Made by a program: the position numbers and the translations under genes. From assembly GCF_003443735.1 (NCBI RefSeq), contig NZ_CP031969.1, positions 4,464,001 through 4,528,000 on the forward strand: a stretch of DNA of 64,000 nucleotides, read 5' to 3'. Positions 34,467 to 42,850 of the stretch are shown here, in pieces (the stretch's first letter is position 1; every line of letters starts with the position of its first letter). This stretch comes from Streptomyces sp. CC0208. GTDB taxonomy: Bacteria; Actinomycetota; Actinomycetes; Streptomycetales; Streptomycetaceae. The notes under the pieces were generated by a model. The model made no database searches. It was not told the DNA's origin and saw only the letters and a program-made list of their open reading frames with translations.

Positions 34467-35333
34467 TCAGAGCGCCGCCACCGTCAGGGGAGCGAACCGC
34501 CGACTCCAGTCGCCCGGCAGCTCCGGGATCCCGTACGTCATGACCGAGTTGAGGGCGACCGGCACCAGACCGTGGTCCCTGGCCCAGGCCCGCAGCTCTT
34601 CGTGCCGTACGTCGATGTCGGTGCGCAGGGGACGATCCGTACCGGCGGCGAGCGAGGCGAGGAGTGCCTGGGCCGTCTCGGTGTCACGGGCGATCAATGG
34701 GCCCACGACATGGGTGTTCATGTTGGGCCAGGCAGCCGCGTATCCGATGATCCGGCCGCTCTCCTCGGCGACGCGGAACTGGTCGGCGAAGGCGGGCAAC
34801 CGGGTGATGAGGTGCGTGCGATCCGTACCGAGCACCTCCTCGTCGAGCCGGAGAATCGTGGCGAGGTCCTCGGCGGTCGCCGCGCGCGTGTTCACCGCCG
34901 AGGTCGGGCCGCCCGGCCTGAAGTGTCCGTGGAGCATCTCCGCCTGGCCGGTGACCTTGAAGCCCAGTTCCTCGTAGAGCGGGCGGCCGTAGGGCGTGGC
35001 GTGAAGGGTCAGCGGGGTGGTGCCCATCGCGGAAAGGATGTGCAGCATGAGCCGACGGCCGATGCCCTGTCGGGCGTGCCGTTCGGCGACCAGTACCATC
35101 CCGATCGCTCCCAGGTCGGGCTCGCTGTAGGGGCCGTACTCCGTGACCACGCAGGCGGTGACGAGGCCTCCGTCGGGGTCGTCGATGCCGTAGCCCTTTC
35201 CGGCCGCGAGGAGGAGGCCCCACTTGTACTCCTCGCGTGGCCACCCCCGGTCCTCGGACAAGTCCGCGCAGGCGTGGAGATCGCGAAGCGTCAGACGACG
35301 GATGGGGAGAGCGGCGAGAGAAGGAATCGGCAC
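34467..35333 (-). CDS. Tandem GNAT acetyltransferase
   Basis: 288 aa with two GNAT-like halves. The first has the acetyl-CoA loop ERHARQGIGRRLMLHIL and LYEELGFKV. The second (from about 150) includes EESGRIIGYAAAWP and is degenerate. Such tandem proteins acetylate small molecules; the substrate is unknown. The GTG at 35333 (VPIPSLAALPIRRLTL) was chosen because the fold begins there. An ATG at 35405 adds a basic 24-residue stretch without homology. Confidence 0.78.
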   Translation of the reverse strand: MPIPSLAALPIRRLTLRDLHACADLSEDRGWPREEYKWGLLLAAGKGYGIDDPDGGLVTACVVTEYGPYSEPDLGAIGMVLVAERHARQGIGRRLMLHILSAMGTTPLTLHATPYGRPLYEELGFKVTGQAEMLHGHFRPGGPTSAVNTRAATAEDLATILRLDEEVLGTDRTHLITRLPAFADQFRVAEESGRIIGYAAAWPNMNTHVVGPLIARDTETAQALLASLAAGTDRPLRTDIDVRHEELRAWARDHGLVPVALNSVMTYGIPELPGDWSRRFAPLTVAAL

Positions 35334-35444
35334 GCAGCTCAGGCTGTCCGACGGGTGCCCCCGGCGTCCACCTGTTTCCCGGGGTGCGTACGGGCTTTTG
35401 GCCATGTCGTGGTCAAGCGCACAGGGCGCGATCAGATACTGGGT

Positions 35445-35458
35445 GTTTCACGTGAAAC
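35445..35458. other. parS site
   Basis: Perfect GTTTCACGTGAAAC core in the divergent gap between the tandem GNAT and HAD genes. Confidence 0.92.
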
Positions 35459-35541
35459 ATCGGAGAACGACGACCGTCCGGCGATCGGCCGGACGTACCC
35501 ATGAGGCTTCTCCGGGCTTATGGACCATTAGCCTCACGAAC

Positions 35542-36174
35542 ATGGCGAGACTTCATCTCTTCGACCTCGACGGCACTTTGCTGCACGGGAGCAGCGCGCC
35601 CGTACAGATTTCCCGGCAACTCGGACTCGAGGCCGAGACGGTGGCACTCGATCAGGCGATCGGGGCCGGGCTGATAGGGCCGCCCGAATACGCGCAGCAG
35701 GTCTACGCGCTGTGGGCGTCCCTGACCGAGGCACACGTCGTCGCGGCCTTCGAAGGGGCTCCGTGGCTGGCCCGAATTCGGGAAGTCTGGGCGGAGATCA
35801 GGGGACAGGGCGACTATTGCGCGGTCGTATCCCTCTCCCCGTCCTTCTTTGTGGAACGGCTCACCGGTTGGGGAGCTCATGCCGCGTACGGGTCCCGCTT
35901 TCCGGCCGTCCCCTTCACCGAGCCTGTAGATCCCGCCGGAGCACTCAGTGCCGCTGCCAAGGTCCTGATCGCGGACCGGCTGTGCGAGCAGTTCGGAGTG
36001 ACACGGGCCGACTGCGTCGCCTACGGCGACTCATCCTCCGACAAGGACCTGTTCGCCGTGGTGCCGGTCTCGGTGGCGGTCAACGCGGATCATCACCTGT
36101 CCGACATCTCAACCCACTCCTATGACGGCATGGATCTGTGGGAAGCGTATGAATTGGTGCGCCATGCCCGGTAA
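35542..36174 (+). CDS. HAD-superfamily phosphatase (SerB-like IB type)
   Basis: 210 aa. Motif I is FDLDGTLL (Asp8 nucleophile), motif II VSLS near residue 96, and motif III/IV reads YGDSSSDKDLF, with a small helical cap between I and II. These are the marks of HAD-IB phosphatases such as phosphoserine phosphatase. The substrate is unassigned. The ATG at 35542 (MARLHLFDLDGT) gives the normal spacing to motif I. Confidence 0.87.
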   Translation: MARLHLFDLDGTLLHGSSAPVQISRQLGLEAETVALDQAIGAGLIGPPEYAQQVYALWASLTEAHVVAAFEGAPWLARIREVWAEIRGQGDYCAVVSLSPSFFVERLTGWGAHAAYGSRFPAVPFTEPVDPAGALSAAAKVLIADRLCEQFGVTRADCVAYGDSSSDKDLFAVVPVSVAVNADHHLSDISTHSYDGMDLWEAYELVRHAR

Positions 36175-36476
36175 TTGGGTCGGCCGGTAGGGTCGACTCC
36201 CGTTCCTGTCCCTACGGGAGTGTGACGAGCCCGCGGCCGAGAGCGGGGCAATGCAGCCTAACGGGACGGACAGATCGAAGACCGGCATTCGTGGTTATGC
36301 GGCCACGGCGTCTGTACGCGGTGGCACGCTGCAAGGGACCGCGTACAGGGGCTGCATGTAGCCGCTTCGGGCGTGACGTCGAGCGGGAAGACAGCTGTCC
36401 GCGGGGGAAAGCAGGACTCTTCCGACAGAGGAAGTGCGCGCAGACCGACCGAAGGATGTTCGAGGCGAGGCACACC
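36175..36476. promoter_or_regulatory. Flavohemoglobin-like gene leader with an inverted repeat
   Basis: 302 bp without a gene. CTGTACGCGGT (36312-36322) and its exact complement ACCGCGTACAG (36338-36348) form an 11-bp inverted repeat spaced by 15 bp. It could be an operator or an RNA hairpin in the leader of the downstream gene. Nothing else was recognised. Confidence 0.5.
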
Positions 36477-38123
36477 ATGGACGCTCCGACCGGCATGCCG
36501 GCCGACAACGGCACTTCCGGGGACGGGGTCGGCTGGTTCGCTCCACACCATCAGCCGACGGCGGCGCCCGGTGCCGCAGACGAGACGGCAGAGGGAAGCA
36601 GGCCGACCGAGCCGCGCCCGGTCGGAAGTCCAGGGGCAGGCACCTCTCCAGCAGCTCCGTCGGCCACTGAAACGGACCCGTCGGCCAAGGCCACGGCGCC
36701 GCCGCCCGACGCTTCGGACACAGCGTCACCCGGCACGGAGTCCGGCCGCGCGAAGGCGACTATCGCCGAGGAGATACCCGGCCCGGCCGACGGGGCACAG
36801 AGCCCGACACGGACGTACGAGACAGACCCCCTGGCGCAGACACCCCCCTTACCGTGGTCCGCCCCGGCCCAGCCCCCGACGACGCCGGACGAGACCTCTT
36901 CCGCACGGGCCCGGGTCCCGGTCCAGCGCTCCTCCTCGCGCCAGGGCACCCTCCCGGCGCTCGACACCACCTCGGCGCCGTTTCCGGGCCTGTCCCCGAG
37001 GGACCAGCCGCCCTCCCCGGACGCCGTCCGCATCCGCCGGACCATGGCCGAGGTCGCCCCGGTCGCCGAGAAGGTCACGTCGTACTTCCACGCGCTGCTC
37101 TTCGTACGCCACCCCGGTCTGCGCCCGCTGTTCCCCGCCTCCATGGACGCCCAGCGGGACCGCCTGCTCAGGGCGCTGCTGACGGCGGCCGAGCACATCG
37201 ACAACCCGCCTGTGCTGGTCGACTACCTGCAGAACCTGGGTCGCGGCCATCGCAAGTACGGCACCCGCGCCGAGCACTATCCGGCGGTCGGGGAGTGCCT
37301 CATCGGCGCGCTGAGCAAGTACGCCTCCGGCAGTTGGGACAGGGAGACCGAAGCGGCCTGGGTCCGGGCGTACACGACGATCTCGCAGGTGATGATCGAC
37401 GCGGCGGCCGCGGACGAACTGCGCGCCCCCGCCTGGTGGTTCGCGGAGGTCGTATCGCACGACCTGCGGACCCCGGACGTCGCCGTCGTCACCGTCCGGC
37501 CCGACCAGCCCTATCCGTTCCTCGCCGGCCAGTACACAAGCCTGGAGACGCCGTGGTGGCCGCGCATATGGCGGCACTACTCGTTCGCCTCGGCACCCCG
37601 CTCCGACGGGCTGCTGTCGTTTCACGTGAAGGCCGTCCCTGCGGGCTGGGTCTCCAACGCTCTGGTGCACCGGGCCCACCCCGGGGACGTCATCCGGCTC
37701 GGTCCACCGACCGGGTCCATGACCGTGGACCACACCACCGACAGCGGACTGCTCTGCCTGGGCGGCGGTACCGGCATAGCTCCGATCAAGGCGCTGGTCG
37801 AGGACGTGGCTGAACACGGCGCACGACGGTCGGTCGAGGTGTTCTACGGAGCCCGCACCGACCACGGCCTGTACGCCATCGACACGATGCTCAGGCTCCA
37901 GCAGTCGCACCCCTGGCTGTCCGTCCGTGCGGTCGTCGACCAGGGGGCTCGTCTTCGGTTCCCGGAGGCCGTACGCGCGTACGGCCCCTGGCACGACTAC
38001 GACGCCTACCTCTCCGGCCCGCCCGGCATGATCCGCAGCGGTGTGGACACGCTCAGGTCCTTCGGGATCCCGTCGGAACGCATACGCCACGACTCCGTGG
38101 AGGAACTCGTCCTGGCCCAGTGA
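36477..38123 (+). CDS. Flavohemoglobin-like globin/FAD/NAD oxidoreductase with disordered N-terminus
   Basis: 548 aa. Residues 1-175 are Pro/Ser/Thr/Ala-rich and probably disordered. The globin domain (about 185-315) has Tyr203 (B10-like, in SYFHALLF) and a proximal His candidate at 258 (GRGHRKYGT). The FNR-like reductase (about 325-548) has RHYSFAS for FAD and GGGTGIAPIKAL for NAD(P). Hmp-type proteins oxidise NO to nitrate using NAD(P)H. Typical flavohemoglobins are about 400 residues, so the tail is extra. The ATG at 36477 has GAGGCGAGG 7 bp upstream. An ATG at 36456 lacks a site. Confidence 0.83.
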   Translation: MDAPTGMPADNGTSGDGVGWFAPHHQPTAAPGAADETAEGSRPTEPRPVGSPGAGTSPAAPSATETDPSAKATAPPPDASDTASPGTESGRAKATIAEEIPGPADGAQSPTRTYETDPLAQTPPLPWSAPAQPPTTPDETSSARARVPVQRSSSRQGTLPALDTTSAPFPGLSPRDQPPSPDAVRIRRTMAEVAPVAEKVTSYFHALLFVRHPGLRPLFPASMDAQRDRLLRALLTAAEHIDNPPVLVDYLQNLGRGHRKYGTRAEHYPAVGECLIGALSKYASGSWDRETEAAWVRAYTTISQVMIDAAAADELRAPAWWFAEVVSHDLRTPDVAVVTVRPDQPYPFLAGQYTSLETPWWPRIWRHYSFASAPRSDGLLSFHVKAVPAGWVSNALVHRAHPGDVIRLGPPTGSMTVDHTTDSGLLCLGGGTGIAPIKALVEDVAEHGARRSVEVFYGARTDHGLYAIDTMLRLQQSHPWLSVRAVVDQGARLRFPEAVRAYGPWHDYDAYLSGPPGMIRSGVDTLRSFGIPSERIRHDSVEELVLAQ

Positions 38124-38135
38124 CCTCGCGCGAGC

Positions 38136-38618
38136 TCAGCCCAGGTCCGGTGCGTGCATGGCCCGTACGCCCTCGATGTTGCCGTCCAGATAGTGGCGCA
38201 GGGACAGCGGGACCAGGTGGACCGAGGCGATCCCGATGCGGGTGAACGGCACCCGGACGATCTCGTACTCCCCGATGGGCTCGTCCACTTCGGGCCCGTG
38301 CCGCAGGGACGGGTTCATCGACTCCAGGTGGCAGACGAAGAAGTGCTGCACCTTCACTCCGGTCGCACCACCGTCGTCGCCGATGTGCTCGACGGTGTCC
38401 ACGAAGCAGGGCACCACATCGGTGATCTTGGCGCCGAGTTCCTCGTAGACCTCGCGGTGCAGGGCGTCGACGACGGTCGTGTCCGTCGGCTCGACTCCAC
38501 CGCCGGGAGTCAGCCAGTAGGGATCCATGCCGGGCTTGGTGCGCTTGATCAGGATCAGATCGTCGCCGTCGAGCAGGACGGCACGGGCGGTGCGCTTGAC
38601 CACGGGTCTTACGGTCAT
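38136..38618 (-). CDS. Nudix hydrolase
   Basis: 160 aa. The Nudix box spans GGGVEPTDTTVV and HREVYEELGAK (about residues 41-66). The REVxEExG metal-binding half is intact, while the glutamate of the GX5E part is replaced by Thr. It hydrolyses a nucleoside diphosphate derivative; the substrate is unknown. The ATG at 38618 (MTVRPVVKRTARAVLLD) is normal. It converges on the flavohemoglobin-like gene with 12 bp between stops. Confidence 0.86.
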   Translation of the reverse strand: MTVRPVVKRTARAVLLDGDDLILIKRTKPGMDPYWLTPGGGVEPTDTTVVDALHREVYEELGAKITDVVPCFVDTVEHIGDDGGATGVKVQHFFVCHLESMNPSLRHGPEVDEPIGEYEIVRVPFTRIGIASVHLVPLSLRHYLDGNIEGVRAMHAPDLG

Positions 38619-38639
38619 GGGGGGAATGTGGCCCGGATG

Positions 38640-38653
38640 GTTCCACGTGAAAC
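38640..38653. other. parS-like site (13 of 14)
   Basis: GTTCCACGTGAAAC differs from parS by one base. It lies 22 bp upstream of the Nudix start, in the promoter region. ParB occupancy is uncertain. Confidence 0.6.
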
Positions 38654-38706
38654 ATCGCGTGCCGTCATCGGTCGCGATCACCGGGCGGAGAACGCGAAAC
38701 CCCCGC

Positions 38707-39645
38707 TCAACACCAGTCGGCAGCCGCCCGCAGCAGCCATTCGTGCGCCCGCGCGATATGGGGCATGGCCAGCGTCCCGGTGCGCACCACCAGGAAGTAC
38801 GTCCGCAGCGGGGGCACGGTGGGCTCGTGGAGCGCGACGACGTCGCCGCGCTCCAGGGCGGCCGCGCACAGATAGCGCGGCAGCACCGCGAGCCCGGCGC
38901 CCGCGACCGCGCAGGCGAGTACCGCGCGCAGATCTGGGACGACGACGGTGCCCGGTGCGGCCGGACGGGAATCGAAGACGGAGGCCCAGTAGCGCGAGAC
39001 GAAGGGCAGCGACTCGTGCACCTCGACCACGGGGACGTCCTCGAACGCGGGGGCGCGCTTGACCCCGGGAACGGTCTTGACGCCGGGAACGGTCTTGACC
39101 GCTTCCCCTGAGCCGAGCTGGTCGGCCCAGGTCGGGGCGGCGACCAGGACGTGCTCCTCGTCGCAGAGCGTGCTCGCGGTGAGCAGCGCACCCCGTGGAC
39201 GGGCCGTGCTGATGGCCAGATCGTGATGTCCGGCGGCCAGACCCTCCAGGGTCTCCTCGGCGTTCCCGAAGGAGGCCCGCAGGGCGAAGCCCTGGCCGTC
39301 CTCGCCGGTCAGCTCGGTGAGCGCGGGCAGCGCCCGCTCGGCGGTGAACTCGGGTGGCCCCGCGAGATGCAGCGTGCGCAGGGAGGACTCGTCGTCCAGG
39401 CCGGTCTCGGTGATCTCCACCAGGGCGTCGAGATGGGGGGCGGCCTTGTGGGCGAGTTCGTCACCGATGGTCGTGGGGGTCACGCCGCGGGCCTGCCGTA
39501 AGAACAGGGGCCTGCCCAACTGCCGTTCCAGGGTACGGATCTGCGAGGTGACGGCCGGCTGCGACAGCCCGAGCAGGGCGGCGGCGCGGGTGAAGGAACC
39601 GGCCCGGTGCACCGTCACGAAGGTGCGCAGCAAGGCCAGATCCAT
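38707..39645 (-). CDS. LysR-family transcriptional regulator
   Basis: 312 aa. The N-terminal HTH MDLALLRTFVTVHRAGSF, with AAALLGLSQPAVTSQI, is followed by RTLERQLGRPLFLR (residues 1-58). The periplasmic-binding-protein-like effector domain covers about 90-300. A short internal duplication (VKTVPG twice) sits at about residues 185-197. The ATG at 39645 is the family start; a longer upstream extension has no homology. It controls unknown targets and has no divergent partner. Confidence 0.88.
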   Translation of the reverse strand: MDLALLRTFVTVHRAGSFTRAAALLGLSQPAVTSQIRTLERQLGRPLFLRQARGVTPTTIGDELAHKAAPHLDALVEITETGLDDESSLRTLHLAGPPEFTAERALPALTELTGEDGQGFALRASFGNAEETLEGLAAGHHDLAISTARPRGALLTASTLCDEEHVLVAAPTWADQLGSGEAVKTVPGVKTVPGVKRAPAFEDVPVVEVHESLPFVSRYWASVFDSRPAAPGTVVVPDLRAVLACAVAGAGLAVLPRYLCAAALERGDVVALHEPTVPPLRTYFLVVRTGTLAMPHIARAHEWLLRAAADWC

Positions 39646-39806
39646 GGTGACGTCCCCCTCCCGAGCCCTGCCCCGGTCCCTGACTCGGCCCGGGGCAGGG
39701 GCCCAACTATAAATATGTCGATAGGCCCCTGTCGCTACTGTGATTGGACACTGACACAGAGTCAACTAGCCTGGTTCGCGCGGTTCTTGGCGCGCGGGAA
39801 CCGGGG

Positions 39807-39839
39807 CGGTCCGAGCCACGAGGGGGGAGGCTCGGACCG
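39807..39839 (-). terminator. Terminator after the cystathionine gamma-lyase gene
   Basis: An 11-bp stem CGGTCCGAGCC and complement with an 11-base loop, 54 bp beyond the stop codon at 39894. Confidence 0.8.
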
Positions 39840-39893
39840 TCCGTCGTACGTATCCGGACATGGCGCGTGTCCGGAAAACCGCTGCTGAACGGG

Positions 39894-41033
39894 TCAGTCG
39901 GCCGACTCCTCCAGCGCACGCAGCACATCCGCCACCAGGTCCTCGGGATCCTCCGCCCCGACCGAGAAGCGGATGAATCCCGCCGGCACGTCGTCGCCGC
40001 CCCAGCGCCGACGCCGCTCGGCCGTGGAGCGCACCCCGCCGAAGCTCGTCGCGTCGTCCACCAGCCGCAGGGCGTCGAGGAATCGGTCGGCACGCGTGTG
40101 CGTGGGCAGCGTGAAGGACACCACGCATCCATAGCGGCGCATCTGCTGCGACGCGATCTTGTGCGAGGGGTCGTCGGGCAGCCCCGGATAGCGCAGCCCG
40201 GTCACCTCCGGCCGCTTCCGCAGCGCCTCGGCGAGCACGAGCGCGGTCGCGTTCTGCCGGTCGACCCGCATCTGGAGGGTGGCGATCGACCGGTGGGCGA
40301 GCCAGGCCTCCATGGGCCCGGCGATCGCTCCGACGATCTTCCTCCAGCGGCGGACGGCGTTCATGGCCTCGCCCTCGCGTCCGGTGACGTACCCGAGGAG
40401 GACGTCTCCGTGCCCCGTGAGCTGCTTGGTGCCGCTGGCCACGGAGAAGTCCGCGCCGAGCTCCAGCGGGCGCTGTCCGAGCGGGGTGGCGAGCGTGTTG
40501 TCGACGGCGACGAGCGCACCACGCGCGTGGGCCGCCTCGACGAGCCGCCGGATGTCGCACACGTCGAGGCCGGGGTTGGACGGGCTCTCGATCCACAGCA
40601 GCCGCGCGCCGTCGAGGACGTCGAGCTGGGCGTCGCCACCGGTCGGAGCGGTGCGCACCTCGATGCCGTACGCCTCCAGTTGGGCGCGGATCAGCGGCAG
40701 AACCTGGTACCCGTCACTGGGCAGGACGACCGTGTCCCCGGCCCGCAGCTGCGAGAAGAGTACGGCGGAGATGGCGGCCATGCCCGAGGCGAAGACCAGT
40801 GTCTCCACTCCGTCCTGCCCCGGCGCCTCCAGCTCGCCGATGGCGCGCTCCAGCAGGCTCCAGCTGGGGTTCGTGTCGCGGCCGTAGGTGTACGGGCCGT
40901 CGACCTCGCCGGGCAGATGGAAGTGGGCGGCGAAGGCCGGACCGGGCAGGGTCGGTTCGTTCTTGACCGCCTCGGGCAGTCCCGCCCGTACCGCGCGCGT
41001 GCCCTCCCCCTGGTCCGCAGCCCTGTCGCTCAT
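39894..41033 (-). CDS. Cystathionine gamma-lyase (PLP, Cys/Met metabolism family)
   Basis: 379 aa cytoplasmic PLP enzyme. The Schiff-base lysine lies in ASGTKQLTGHGD, the family loop YTYGRDTNPSWSLLE is present, and the VFASGMAAISAVL and DNTLATPLGQRPLELGAD blocks are intact. It most likely cleaves cystathionine to cysteine, ammonia and 2-oxobutyrate, but gamma-synthase or methionine gamma-lyase relatives share these motifs. The ATG at 41033 overlaps the ptpA stop by 4 bp, so the genes are coupled. Confidence 0.86.
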   Translation of the reverse strand: MSDRAADQGEGTRAVRAGLPEAVKNEPTLPGPAFAAHFHLPGEVDGPYTYGRDTNPSWSLLERAIGELEAPGQDGVETLVFASGMAAISAVLFSQLRAGDTVVLPSDGYQVLPLIRAQLEAYGIEVRTAPTGGDAQLDVLDGARLLWIESPSNPGLDVCDIRRLVEAAHARGALVAVDNTLATPLGQRPLELGADFSVASGTKQLTGHGDVLLGYVTGREGEAMNAVRRWRKIVGAIAGPMEAWLAHRSIATLQMRVDRQNATALVLAEALRKRPEVTGLRYPGLPDDPSHKIASQQMRRYGCVVSFTLPTHTRADRFLDALRLVDDATSFGGVRSTAERRRRWGGDDVPAGFIRFSVGAEDPEDLVADVLRALEESAD

Positions 41034-41521
41034 GCCACCCGTCCTTCCGTCCGCTCGCGCACCTCGGCGAGCAGACCCTCGCTCGCCGCCTCCACCATCT
41101 CAAGGCACTCCTCGAAGCCGTCCAGGCCCCCGTAGTACGGGTCCGGAACGTCCAGCTCATCGCCCGCGGCGGGGTCGTACGAACGCAGCAGCCGTACCTT
41201 CCCGGCGTCCTCCGGCGTGGGCGCGAGGCGTCGCAGGGCCCTCAGGTGGCCGGCGTCGAGGGCGATCACCAGGTCGAGGCGGGAGAACCAGGACGGCTGG
41301 AACTGCCGGGCCGTATGGGCGCCGTCGTAGCCGTGCTCCTCCAGGACGGACACGGTGCGCGGGTCGGCGCCGTCGCCCTCGTGCCAGCCGCCCGTACCGG
41401 CACTGTCCACCTCGACCAGGCCCTCAAGGCCGGCTTCCGCCACGCGGGCGCGGAAGACCGACTCGGCCATCGGGGAACGGCAGATGTTGCCCGTGCAGAC
41501 GAAACAGACGCGATAGGACAT
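41030..41521 (-). CDS. ptpA: Low-molecular-weight protein tyrosine phosphatase
   Basis: 163 aa. The C-x5-R-S loop reads CTGNICRS (Cys9) directly after the first strand, and the general-acid loop reads DPYYGG (about 131-136). It dephosphorylates protein phosphotyrosine. The S. coelicolor orthologue PtpA influences antibiotic production (known). It overlaps the lyase gene downstream and lies 6 bp after the membrane-protein gene, forming a three-gene operon. Confidence 0.93.
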   Translation of the reverse strand: MSYRVCFVCTGNICRSPMAESVFRARVAEAGLEGLVEVDSAGTGGWHEGDGADPRTVSVLEEHGYDGAHTARQFQPSWFSRLDLVIALDAGHLRALRRLAPTPEDAGKVRLLRSYDPAAGDELDVPDPYYGGLDGFEECLEMVEAASEGLLAEVRERTEGRVA

Positions 41522-41527
41522 GCTTCC

Positions 41528-41905
41528 TCAGTCCTCGTCGGGCAGGACCATGTGCAGGGCCCAGGACACGATCGAGATGATCAGGCCGCCCAGCACGGCC
41601 GTCCAGAACCCCTCGACGTGGAAACTCAGGTCGAGCTTGTCGGCGAGCCACGAGGTCAGCAGCAGCATCAGCGCGTTGACGATCAGTGTGAACAGGCCGA
41701 GCGTCAGGATGAACAGCGGGAAGGTGAGCACCTGCACGATGGGCTTGACCAGGAAGTTCACCAGACCGAAGACCAGGGCGACGACGATCAGCGTCAAGAC
41801 CTTCTTGCCGGTGCTGCCACCGGTCAGGGTGATCTTGTCGAGCAGCCAGACGGCGACTGCAAGAGCACCCGCGTTGGCGATCGTCTTGACTAGGAAATTC
41901 TTCAT
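41528..41905 (-). CDS. Small four-helix membrane protein (phage holin 4/DUF360-type)
   Basis: 125 aa with four hydrophobic helices. FGLVNFLVKPIVQVLTFPLF followed by LGLFTLIVNALMLLLTSWLA is the signature of the Phage_holin_4_2 family, which is chromosomal and of unknown role in most bacteria. First gene of the operon with ptpA and the lyase. Confidence 0.82.
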   Translation of the reverse strand: MKNFLVKTIANAGALAVAVWLLDKITLTGGSTGKKVLTLIVVALVFGLVNFLVKPIVQVLTFPLFILTLGLFTLIVNALMLLLTSWLADKLDLSFHVEGFWTAVLGGLIISIVSWALHMVLPDED

Positions 41906-41963
41906 GTGTCTGATCGTGACAGAAGAGATCGGTTACGGGCACTGACGAGGGCGGACCAAGTCG

Positions 41964-42281
41964 ATGAAGGCATTCCGGTTGGATGAACTGGAGGCGGAGC
42001 GCGCCGCCAACGACGGCGCCTACCTCCAGTTCCTGCGTGAGCGGAACATGTCGGTCGGCCTGTACGCGCTCGACGCGGGCGCGCAGGACCCGCAGCAGCC
42101 GCACCACCAGGACGAGGTCTACTTCGTGGTCAGCGGACGCGCGGCGATCACCGTGGGCATGGAGACCACCCAGGTGGCGCGCGGCAGCGTGGTGTACGTA
42201 CCGGCTGGTGTCGCCCACAAGTTCCACCACATCAGCGAGGACCTCAGGGTCATGGTGGTGTTCTCTCCCCCCGAGAGCTGA
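41964..42281 (+). CDS. Cupin-domain protein
   Basis: 105 aa. Single cupin fold: PHHQDEVYFVVSGRAAITVG is the metal-binding motif 1 (two His, one Glu), and PAGVAHKFHHISEDL gives motif 2. The function of the small stand-alone cupins is unknown. It is divergent from the holin-like operon. Confidence 0.83.
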   Translation: MKAFRLDELEAERAANDGAYLQFLRERNMSVGLYALDAGAQDPQQPHHQDEVYFVVSGRAAITVGMETTQVARGSVVYVPAGVAHKFHHISEDLRVMVVFSPPES

Positions 42282-42439
42282 CCCGCGGTCTCGGGGTTCC
42301 CTAGGGGATCAGTCAGGGGAGGACAAGGGATGCGAGGCCCCCGCAGCGGCACCTCCCGGCCCTAGCATCGAGTGCAGGACATTGGTGGATCCGGTACCAG
42401 AGGGGCCGGACAGTGCCGGACTGCAGAGAGGTAAGTGCG

Positions 42440-42652
42440 ATGGGAGAGATCTTCGCGGGGATGCCGTGGTGGGTGAAGTGGATCGCGGTGCCGGTCATCG
42501 CCCTGGTCGTGTTCGGCGGGCTGATAGCCACGGTCGTCGGCTTCGTCATCGGCCTGCTCTTCAAGCTGCTGGTCTTCGTGGCCCTGGTCGGCGGTCTCGT
42601 CTACGTCGTACGGAAGTTCATGTCGAGCTCCTCTTCGCGCAGCGACTGGTAA
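42440..42652 (+). CDS. Small membrane protein (DUF5326-like)
   Basis: 70 aa with two membrane helices separated by a short turn and a Ser-rich basic end (KFMSSSSSRSDW). It begins MGEIFAGMPWWVKWIAVP. An AGAGGTAAG site precedes the ATG. Function unknown. Confidence 0.72.
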   Translation: MGEIFAGMPWWVKWIAVPVIALVVFGGLIATVVGFVIGLLFKLLVFVALVGGLVYVVRKFMSSSSSRSDW

Positions 42653-42850
42653 GCATCGGGAGCGGGCGGGGCGACCGGTAACAGGAATGCCCCGTTCCCT
42701 CGGGCGAGGGAAGTTTTCCGGACAGGCCGTATACGTGCGGTGGCAGACCGTTAAAGTCCGGAACTCGACGCGGGGACGACCCCGCGAGCGGAGTACACCC
42801 CCTCCCGTGTTCCCCGCACGGGCTGCCCCCTCGCGCCCCGGGAGTAACCC

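Noticed and set aside
37619..37632. parS-like GTTTCACGTGAAGG in the flavohemoglobin-like gene
   Set aside because: Two mismatches in the same half-site; likely just codons for FHVK.
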